Made by a program: the position numbers and the translations under genes
Origin: Novosphingobium chloroacetimidivorans
GTDB lineage: Bacteria > Pseudomonadota > Alphaproteobacteria > Sphingomonadales > Sphingomonadaceae
Direction: 5' to 3'
Assembly (NCBI RefSeq): GCF_014204535.1
Contig: NZ_JACHLR010000005.1
Coordinates: forward strand, 186,001-250,000
DNA length: 64,000 bases
Part shown: positions 58,246-64,000 of the stretch, piece after piece
How the letters are laid out: each line of letters begins with the position of its first letter
Numbering within the stretch: position 1 is the stretch's first letter
Notes under the pieces: model-generated
What the model saw: only the letters and a program-made list of their open reading frames with translations
Told to the model about the DNA's origin: nothing
The model's database searches: none

Positions 58246-59060
58246 TGGACCTGGGATCGCAGCGTCTCAAGGGGCGCGTCGCGCTCGTCTCCGGAGGATT
58301 GCGAGGCATCGGCCTTGCTTGCGTCGAGCGTTTCGTGGCCGAGGGTGCCGAAGTCGTCCTGACCGACCTCTCGGCCCCCGAGAGCGATGCCGTCACGAGC
58401 ACGCTCGGCAGGCTTGGGCAGGCCGCCAGCTACGTGCAGGCGAATGTCACCAGCGAGGATGATTGGCAGGCCGTGCTTGCGGCCGTGACCGAACGCCACG
58501 GCAAGCTGCACGTGCTGGTCAACAACGCCGGCATCGACTTGACCGGCCCCGTCGCCGCGACCTCGCTCGACGACTGGCGCAAGATCATGAGCATCAACGT
58601 CGACGGCGTGTTCCTCGGCGTGCGTACCTTCGTGCCGTTGCTGGAGCGCAGCGGCGCCGACGTGAAGGGCGGCGCCTCGATCATAAACGTCAGCTCTATC
58701 ATGGGCCTGGTAGGCCTCAGCGAGGTGTCGGGCTACAATGCCAGCAAGGGCGCGGTGCGCTTGTTCACCAAATCGATCGCGCTGGAATTCGCCGAGAAGC
58801 GGATGCCGATCCGCGCCAACTCGCTGCATCCCGGCTTCGTCGTCACGCCGCTGCTGCAGGAGGGTTTCCAGCGCTGGGTGGACAAGGGCATCGCCAACCA
58901 GACGCAGGACCTGGTCGACATGATGGCCGGCAAGACGCCGCTGGGACGATTGGCCGATCCCGCCGAACTCGCCGGCGCCGCATTCTTCCTTGCGTCCAGC
59001 GACAGCTCCTACATGACCGGCGCCGAGCTGGTGATCGATGGCGGCTGGACCGCGCAATAA
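58242..59060 (+). CDS. SDR family oxidoreductase, hydroxysteroid dehydrogenase-like
   Basis: The 272-residue SDR has SGGLRGIGLA at about 17-26, Asp at the end of beta-2 (LTDLS) suggesting NAD(H), NNAGID, catalytic Ser in VSSIMG, and YNASK. The ending MTGAELVIDGGWTAQ is of the 3-alpha/20-beta hydroxysteroid dehydrogenase group, a label that covers many cyclic-alcohol dehydrogenases. It is coupled to the preceding SDR by an ATGA overlap and followed by a third SDR after 22 nt. Confidence 0.88.
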   Translation: MMDLGSQRLKGRVALVSGGLRGIGLACVERFVAEGAEVVLTDLSAPESDAVTSTLGRLGQAASYVQANVTSEDDWQAVLAAVTERHGKLHVLVNNAGIDLTGPVAATSLDDWRKIMSINVDGVFLGVRTFVPLLERSGADVKGGASIINVSSIMGLVGLSEVSGYNASKGAVRLFTKSIALEFAEKRMPIRANSLHPGFVVTPLLQEGFQRWVDKGIANQTQDLVDMMAGKTPLGRLADPAELAGAAFFLASSDSSYMTGAELVIDGGWTAQ

Positions 59061-59082
59061 CTTCACCGGAGATCACGACGCC

Positions 59083-59862
59083 ATGACCATCGCCCTCCCT
59101 AATGTGATCGCCGTGGTGACCGGCGCTGCCGGCGGCATCGGCCGTGAGATCGTCAAGGACATGAAGGCCGCGGGCGCAGTCGTGATCGCGACCGATCTGA
59201 AGGACGATGCACAGATCGACGGCGCCGATCACTACTTGCGCCATGACGTCACCAGCGAGGCCGACTGGCGCGCGGTGGAGCAACTGGTACGTGACCAGTA
59301 CGGCAGACTGGACGTGCTGGTAAACAACGCCGGCTTCTCCATCGTCACCAAGTTCGAGGACACGCCCCTCTCCGAATTTCATCGAATCAACGGCATCAAC
59401 GTCGATTCCGCGATCATCGGCACGCAAGTGCTGCTCGACCTGCTCAAGCAAGGCGGTCAGGCCCGCGTCGGCGGCGCCTCGATCATCAACTTTTCCAGCG
59501 TCGGCGGTCTGCGCGGCGCGGCCTTCAATGCGGCTTATTGCGTCAGCAAGGCCGCGATCAAGATGCTCAGCAAATGCCTGGGCGCGGAGTTCGCGGCGCT
59601 CGGCTACAAGATCCGCGTCAACTCGGTCCACCCGGGCGGCATCGACACGCCGATGCTGGATTCGATCATGGCCCGCTACGTCGAATTGGGCGCCGCTCCT
59701 TCGCGCGAAGCGGCGCTGGCCGGCATGAACGCCTCGCACCCGATCGGCCGCCTGGGCCGCCCCGAGGAGATGGCGGGCGGCGTCGTGTTCCTCGCCTCGG
59801 ACGCATCCAGCTACATGACCTGCGACGAACTCGTGATGGACGGAGGCTTCAGCCAGGTCTGA
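59083..59862 (+). CDS. SDR family oxidoreductase
   Basis: The 259-residue SDR has TGAAGGIGRE at about 12-21, NNAGFS, catalytic Ser in FSSVGG, and YCVSK. The end reads MTCDELVMDGGFSQV. The ATG at 59083 follows GGAG by about 11 nt. A longer in-frame start overlapping the previous gene is less likely. It is the third of three consecutive SDRs, a layout that suggests successive oxidations or stereo-specific handling of several hydroxyl groups on one substrate. Confidence 0.88.
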   Translation: MTIALPNVIAVVTGAAGGIGREIVKDMKAAGAVVIATDLKDDAQIDGADHYLRHDVTSEADWRAVEQLVRDQYGRLDVLVNNAGFSIVTKFEDTPLSEFHRINGINVDSAIIGTQVLLDLLKQGGQARVGGASIINFSSVGGLRGAAFNAAYCVSKAAIKMLSKCLGAEFAALGYKIRVNSVHPGGIDTPMLDSIMARYVELGAAPSREAALAGMNASHPIGRLGRPEEMAGGVVFLASDASSYMTCDELVMDGGFSQV

Positions 59863-59951
59863 TCGAGGCGGGCATATAAGGCCGTAGAAGAGAGAAATTG
59901 GCCAACAAGGCTTATGACGTCGTCGTGCCCCGGGGTGCTTGAGGCGGGGCC

Positions 59952-60132
59952 GTCGACCCGCTCGACCCCGGACTGATCCACGTCTACGAGGGGTGGGAGC
60001 GCGAGGCCGCCTTGCTCCAGCACTTCGCGCACAGCTCAGACAGGGCCATGCGCGAACATCTGGGCCGCTTCGAGCTGATAGGCTTTACGGTCCAGATCTA
60101 CTTCGTCTGCGGCGTCGAGCCGATCTATGGCG
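59952..60132 (+). pseudogene. remnant of an antibiotic-biosynthesis-monooxygenase-like (quinol monooxygenase) gene
   Basis: One frame reads VDPLDPGLIHVYEGWEREAA, then LLQHFAHSSDRAMREHLGRF, ending in GVEPIYG. This pattern of EGW, AAL.HF and a final EP.YG strand is typical of the short ABM/quinol monooxygenase family. The N-terminal 40 or so residues are missing: a stop codon (TGA) lies in frame just upstream and no start codon with RBS precedes the segment. It sits in the 326-nt gap between the third SDR and the convergent Rieske gene and looks like a decayed gene. Confidence 0.5.
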
Positions 60133-60188
60133 GAGGCTGCTGGCCGCGCACCAAAAACTGTGGCGTGACGCTAGGGACCACCGGCGCC

Positions 60189-61511
60189 TCAGCCGCCGGG
60201 GCGCACCATGTCGTTGAGCAGTTCGTGGAAGCGCTGCACGCGCTTCTCCTGATCGGGCAGGATGCAACCCTTGAACCCGCGCGAGTTCAGGCCCTGTTGC
60301 TGGCTGGTACCGATCGACAGGTCCTGATCCGCGACGAAGCCCACCGAGACGCCATCGCCATAGACGGAGTGCCGCGCCACCGCATCGTGCCGCAGCGGAA
60401 CGGAGCCGATCGGCGTCACCACCTCGCGCATGCCTGCCACGGGCGGATAGAGGCACCAGTGCTGGAACACGCACTTCTCGGGATCGGTCGGGTGCGGCTC
60501 CGTGCGCAAAACCTGCATCTGCTCCGGGCTCATCGTCAGCGTGAGGTTGGGGAACAGCGTGCAGTGGAAGTAGTCGACCAGTTGCTGGTCGGTCATGCTG
60601 TCGTAGTTGATGAACCCCCGCGAAGGGCCCAGCCGTCGCTTCGCTTCGATCACCGCGGCACGCAGATCGCCGGTGCGGCCGTGGTACTGGGCCGGATCGA
60701 TGTCCCACGCGCGGGCGATCTGGTCGAGCGGGGCAGGCACCTCCGTGGTGTGATAGTCGGCACGTGTGGTCGCCTGGTGGCCCTTCATCCACATCGAATT
60801 GTGACCCGATGGGTACATCTCGAACAGGGTGTCGGGCAGGCCGTCGTTGATGAAGGTCGCCAGCTCCGGATGGATGGTGGGTAGGTGATAGCTCTCGTTG
60901 AAATTGTCGCGGATGATCTTCCAGTTGAACTCGCAGTCGACCGAGAGGTTGAGGACGCGCACCCAGTTGTCCAGGCCGTAGCCCGCCAGCCGCTCGGGGA
61001 ACGGGGCCAGCCACTCGTGCAACGGCGCCACATCGTCGTCCATGCACCAGAACACGAACGGGCCCCAGGTGTCGCAGCGCAGCTCGGACAAGTGGACGCG
61101 TCCGCACGGGCTCCCGCCCGCGAAGTCCTCGGGATCCTGCACTTTCGCCAGGGTGCCGTCCAAGTCGAACGTCCAGTTGTGATAGCTGCACACGATCCGC
61201 GGCACGCTGGTCGCCTCGCCCAGCACCAGCCGGTTACCGCGGTGCGGGCAGGAGTTGTAGAACGCCCGGATCGAGCCGTCCTCCTGCCGGACCATGATGA
61301 CCGACTCCTTGGCGAAGTTGTGGCGAATGATGTCCCCGGGCTCTTCCAGGTCGGCGAGAACGCCGCCCAGGTGCCAGACCTTGGGCCAGACGTTCTTCAT
61401 CTCAAGATCCATCCAACCCTTCGAGATGTAGCGCTCGGCGGTGATCGTGTCGCCACGCACCGGCATGTCGAACTCGGGCGAGTAGCGCGAAACGGTGCTT
61501 TGAACGTTCAT
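60189..61511 (-). CDS. Rieske non-haem iron oxygenase, alpha subunit
   Basis: The 440-residue oxygenase has Rieske ligands Cys88, His90, Cys108 and His111 (CPHRGNR and CSYHNWTF). The catalytic iron site is NFNESYHLPTIHPE, with His209 and His214. It is shorter than, and clearly different from, the Rieske protein at 55859. No matching beta subunit, ferredoxin or reductase gene is adjacent, consistent with an alpha-only (alpha3) oxygenase of the ring-hydroxylating or demethylating type. The ATG at 61511 is used; the longer frame adds an Arg-rich leader. It is divergent from a small SDR gene. Confidence 0.9.
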   Translation of the reverse strand: MNVQSTVSRYSPEFDMPVRGDTITAERYISKGWMDLEMKNVWPKVWHLGGVLADLEEPGDIIRHNFAKESVIMVRQEDGSIRAFYNSCPHRGNRLVLGEATSVPRIVCSYHNWTFDLDGTLAKVQDPEDFAGGSPCGRVHLSELRCDTWGPFVFWCMDDDVAPLHEWLAPFPERLAGYGLDNWVRVLNLSVDCEFNWKIIRDNFNESYHLPTIHPELATFINDGLPDTLFEMYPSGHNSMWMKGHQATTRADYHTTEVPAPLDQIARAWDIDPAQYHGRTGDLRAAVIEAKRRLGPSRGFINYDSMTDQQLVDYFHCTLFPNLTLTMSPEQMQVLRTEPHPTDPEKCVFQHWCLYPPVAGMREVVTPIGSVPLRHDAVARHSVYGDGVSVGFVADQDLSIGTSQQQGLNSRGFKGCILPDQEKRVQRFHELLNDMVRPGG

Positions 61512-61566
61512 GATCCTGATCCTCTCGCGGGGCCGCGCGGGCGCCCGCCGCTTTTTCGATCCATTT

Positions 61567-61648
61567 CGCCGACGTGTGCGTCGGCGCGGTTTTGCCAGCG
61601 TTATGCTGCCGCGTGCCCCCGCCACTCACCTGCGATAAAAAACAGGTG
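61567..61648. promoter_or_regulatory. two inverted repeats in the Rieske/SDR divergent region
   Basis: CGCCGACG (61567-61574) and CGTCGGCG (61579-61586) are perfect 8-bp arms around TGTG. CACCTG (61627-61632) and CAGGTG (61643-61648) are a second pair, with an A-rich 10-nt spacer. Both lie in the 189-nt divergent region between the Rieske gene and the SDR and are candidate operators. Confidence 0.35.
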
Positions 61649-61700
61649 CATGGCGCCAAGGTCCGTCACCACATGAGGCTGACGGTTTCGGGAGACGATG

Positions 61701-62387
61701 ATGGCGAACGTGGCAATCACCGGTGCAGGGCGCGGCATCGCGCTGGAGCTTGTGCGCCTGCACCTGGCAAAAGGCGACAGGGTCTATGCGCTGGTGCGCG
61801 ATCCCAGCCGGACCGACGAGCTCAACGACATGGCGGCCGCATCGAACGGCCTGCTCTCCGTCCACACCATGGATGTCGGCGACGACGCGTCGGTGAAGGC
61901 GGGCGCGGCCGACACTGGCCGCGACACCATCGACTTGCTCTACAACGTCGCCGGCGTGTCGGGCAGCACCAAATCCGAATTGGAGAACGCCGACTTTGCC
62001 GATTGGGCGGACGTGTTCAACGTCAATGTCAGTGGTCCGATGCGCGTGTTCCAAGCCTTCAACCCGCGCCTCGTCGCCGGATCGCGCATCGTCAGCTTCG
62101 GCAGCCAGGTCGGCGCCTCCACCTGGCCCTCTCCCGGGTTCGAGGCCTATTCGGCGTCCAAGGCCGCGCTGCACAGGTTGATGCTCTCGCTGGCGCTGGG
62201 CCTCAAGGATCGCGGGGTGATCGCGATCAGCGTGCACCCCGGCTGGGTGCAGACCGACATGGGTGGACCGCAAGCCGACCTCACCCCGCAGGAGAGCGCC
62301 GAAGGTATCGTCGCGCTGGCGGAAGGGCTCACGCCCGAGATGTCAGGCGGGTTCTACAAGTGGAACGGCGAGCCGCACGCCTGGTAG
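61701..62387 (+). CDS. SDR family oxidoreductase (short, carbonyl reductase-like)
   Basis: The 228-residue SDR resembles the CsgA/sniffer-type carbonyl reductases. It has VAITGAGRGIALELV at the N-terminus, LYNVAGVSG where NNAG is usual, Ser in SFGSQVG, and YSASK. SVHPGWVQTDMGG is the typical C-terminal stretch. Two ATGs are adjacent; the second, at 61701, is better spaced from GGGAGA. It is divergent from the Rieske gene at 60189 and convergent with the TIM-barrel gene. Confidence 0.87.
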   Translation: MANVAITGAGRGIALELVRLHLAKGDRVYALVRDPSRTDELNDMAAASNGLLSVHTMDVGDDASVKAGAADTGRDTIDLLYNVAGVSGSTKSELENADFADWADVFNVNVSGPMRVFQAFNPRLVAGSRIVSFGSQVGASTWPSPGFEAYSASKAALHRLMLSLALGLKDRGVIAISVHPGWVQTDMGGPQADLTPQESAEGIVALAEGLTPEMSGGFYKWNGEPHAW

Positions 62388-62394
62388 CCTCGGC

Positions 62395-63183
62395 TCAGCG
62401 AGGGCCGAGCCAGGCGCGGGTCGCCTGGAGCACGGCGGTCGCTCGGGCCGTAGGATCGGGGTAGGCTTCGCGCAGCGCAGCCGAGCGCAGCTCGATCGAG
62501 AGCGGTATGTCTGCGGGCAGTGCCTCCAGCAGCGCCTTCAGCGGAAGCGCGCCCTCTCCGCACTGCCTGCGCAAGTCGATCGCATCGTGGATGACTGCAT
62601 CGAAGTCGTTCGGACCGGGCCGGGCCCCAGGCGCGTCGCAGAACTGCGCGTATGATAGCAACGCGGGATCGATCGCAGCAACCTCCGCCACTGTAGTGCC
62701 GGAGCGATCGACGTGGATCGGGTCGACCAACACGGCGGCAGTCGGGTGCGCCACGCGTTCGATCACCGCCAACGCCGCCCTCAGGTCCCGGACCGCGGTG
62801 AAGATCCCGAACTCCAGCGCCACCCGCAACTGGGTCCCTTCCGCCTGCCGGCAGAGCGCCGCCAACTGCTCGGCGGTTGTCCCCGCGTCGGGATGGGAGG
62901 AGACGCACAGCACGTTGGCCGCGCCGAGTTCCACGCCCACGTCGATGAGCTTGCGATGGGCGTCCAAGCGAGTGTCCGGCTTCAGCCAGACGACTTCGAC
63001 ATCCAGCAAGTCGAGGTCCGTGCCACGCAGTGCCGACTTGGCGGCGATGGTGTCCGCAGCGCTCCAGCTGTCGGGATCGACCCATAGCCCGACCGCATCG
63101 AAGCCCGCCTCGGCGCCCGCACGCACCACGTCGAGAGCGCCGAACTCGGGCAGCACGCCCGATGCGAGCGAAAGCTTGCGCAC
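62395..63183 (-). CDS. sugar phosphate isomerase/epimerase family (TIM-barrel) protein
   Basis: The 262-residue AP-endonuclease-2-like TIM barrel has acidic and His metal-site residues spread over strand ends: LDVEVVWLK near 65, ALEFGIF near 126, VDPIHVDRSG near 155, FCDAPG near 182 and IELRS near 238. Members include xylose isomerase-like enzymes, IolE-type dehydratases and 2-keto-myo-inositol enzymes. The exact reaction is open. The start is GTG at 63183; the upstream frame overlaps the Rieske gene, whose stop is 4 nt away, so both genes form one transcript. Confidence 0.75.
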   Translation of the reverse strand: MRKLSLASGVLPEFGALDVVRAGAEAGFDAVGLWVDPDSWSAADTIAAKSALRGTDLDLLDVEVVWLKPDTRLDAHRKLIDVGVELGAANVLCVSSHPDAGTTAEQLAALCRQAEGTQLRVALEFGIFTAVRDLRAALAVIERVAHPTAAVLVDPIHVDRSGTTVAEVAAIDPALLSYAQFCDAPGARPGPNDFDAVIHDAIDLRRQCGEGALPLKALLEALPADIPLSIELRSAALREAYPDPTARATAVLQATRAWLGPR

Positions 63184-63187
63184 CCGC

Positions 63188-64000
63188 CTACATCCGCGGT
63201 TCGGGCTGCGAAGCGTCGTCCTCCAGGTACCAGTTGAGCCATTCATGAAAGTACTGGTTGCCGCGCTCGTTACGGCCGAACACGAGTTCGTCGTGCGCGC
63301 CGGACTCCAGGCCCCGCTGGATCTCAAGCCCGATCACGTAATCCTCCTGGTATGTGACGTCGCGGAAGAAGTTCATGGCGGCTTCGACGCCTTCGCGGTC
63401 GGCATCGTCCTTGACTGGCTCGCGGCGCAGGTAGTTCAGCACCGTACGGTTGCGATCGGGCGTGGGCCCGGGAAACAGCTGGGCGACCTGCGTGATCTCC
63501 GGCGCGATGAAGATCGAAACGTTGGGGAAGAAGATGCGCACGAAGTCGTAGCCATAGTTCTCGCGCGTGCCCCACTCTGCCCGCGGCACGTCCTTGAGCT
63601 GCTCACCGATCGAGTGCTGCGGAAAGCCGATGCGCATGTTGGGGCCGAAACCCTGGAAGTGCGTGCAGTTGGATGGCGTGCGCGGGAAGATCGTCTCGGG
63701 ATGCAGCGACTGGAAGTGGTAGCCTTCCAGGTAGCCGTCGTATGCGACCTTCCAGTTCGCGCCTTCGATGGTACGGCTGCCGAGATAGGTCCAATTCGCG
63801 AAATCGAGCGCGTCGAAATCCTCCAGGAAGCCGCGAAAGTGATTGTCGAGGTCCATCGGCGCGTTGGGTGTGAGGCAGACGAAGATCATGCCGCTGCGCT
63901 CCTCGCACGGCAGCTGCCGCAGACCCATCGCACTCTTGTCGACATCGCCGAAGGTGCTCGCCTCCGATATCCCGATCAGCCGTCCGTCCTGCCCATACGT
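63188..64000 (-). CDS. Rieske non-haem iron oxygenase alpha subunit, C-terminal part cut by window edge
   Basis: The 270 residues present start after the Rieske domain, at the DGRLIGI strand that follows it. They include MIFVCLTPNAP and the catalytic iron motif DGYLEGYHFQSLHPE, with the two His ligands, then FFPNVSIFIAPEITQVAQLFPG. The missing N-terminus should hold the [2Fe-2S] Rieske centre. It is a third distinct Rieske oxygenase in about 8 kb. It continues beyond the right edge, and its stop lies 4 nt from the TIM-barrel gene start. Confidence 0.88.
   Translation of the reverse strand, partial: TYGQDGRLIGISEASTFGDVDKSAMGLRQLPCEERSGMIFVCLTPNAPMDLDNHFRGFLEDFDALDFANWTYLGSRTIEGANWKVAYDGYLEGYHFQSLHPETIFPRTPSNCTHFQGFGPNMRIGFPQHSIGEQLKDVPRAEWGTRENYGYDFVRIFFPNVSIFIAPEITQVAQLFPGPTPDRNRTVLNYLRREPVKDDADREGVEAAMNFFRDVTYQEDYVIGLEIQRGLESGAHDELVFGRNERGNQYFHEWLNWYLEDDASQPEPRM

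Noticed and set aside
51265..64000. Assignment to a named pathway such as steroid, bile acid or estradiol degradation
   Set aside because: Family types fit several hydrophobic substrates; no ring-cleavage dioxygenase, KstD or KshA-type gene could be identified with confidence.
1..64000. CRISPR arrays, tRNA/rRNA genes, insertion sequences, prophage or integrase genes
   Set aside because: None was seen on reading the sequence and translated frames; a dedicated tRNA and repeat scan was not run.

Overview
The window is high-GC DNA (roughly 65% by eye) from an alphaproteobacterium, most likely a sphingomonad such as Novosphingobium, Sphingobium or a relative. The signs are two TonB-dependent receptors, a MucR-family regulator, an unusually high density of short-chain dehydrogenases, Rieske oxygenases and CoA-ester enzymes, frequent GTG/TTG starts and GGGAGA-type ribosome binding sites. 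The taxon is inferred from gene content. No rRNA, tRNA, CRISPR array, transposase or integrase is visible.

Positions 1-7108 hold mixed housekeeping genes: a truncated SDR at the left edge, an RNase H-like protein, a glutaredoxin, a DUF3253 pair, a MucR protein with a long basic tail, tRNA methyltransferase TrmL, a patatin-related protein and a DUF1214 protein. Positions 7109-7700 hold no recognisable gene. Positions 7701-13204 are a five-gene terminal oxidase operon in which every start overlaps the previous stop. It encodes a lipoprotein subunit II fused to cytochrome c, a fused subunit I-III, a small membrane protein, a Caa3_CtaG-type assembly protein and a triheme cytochrome c. A TonB receptor and a PI-PLC-like protein follow, and conspicuous RNA hairpins lie in the leader of the receptor and between the two genes.

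Positions 17061-26342 form an accessory island: an SDR, a LuxC-like acyl reductase and a LuxE-like acyl-activating enzyme with no luciferase, then a divergent SDR, a TetR regulator, an MFS transporter and a second TonB receptor. Positions 26695-39574, all on the minus strand, are catabolic. They encode an aldehyde dehydrogenase, a CitE-type lyase, hot-dog hydratases, an MHS-type transporter, an SMP-30 lactonase-like protein, a 3-hydroxyisobutyrate dehydrogenase-like enzyme, three class III CoA-transferases (one of a tandem pair lacks the catalytic Asp), an isochorismatase-like protein and a GntR/FCD regulator. A 15-bp motif is shared by two promoters here.

Positions 42009-51127 are a nine-gene minus-strand operon: DUF35/thiolase pair, acyl-CoA dehydrogenase, 2-oxoacid dehydrogenase E1-alpha, E1-beta and E2 (no E3), a VOC protein, and an ACAD10/11-like dehydrogenase with an APH-like kinase. 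That last pair matches the logic of 4-hydroxyacyl-CoA degradation. Positions 51265-64000 hold a GMC oxidoreductase, a LuxR regulator, a further acyl-CoA dehydrogenase, a ThuA-like protein, three unrelated-looking Rieske oxygenase alpha subunits, four SDRs, a TIM-barrel isomerase-like protein and a monooxygenase remnant.

Taken together, the right two thirds read as a catabolic region for a hydrophobic, probably cyclic or branched, substrate: oxygenases and SDRs open and oxidise it, CoA-transferases or ligases activate it, acyl-CoA dehydrogenases, hydratases, thiolase/aldolase and 2-oxoacid dehydrogenase degrade it, and TonB receptors and MFS carriers import it. The substrate cannot be named from sequence alone.
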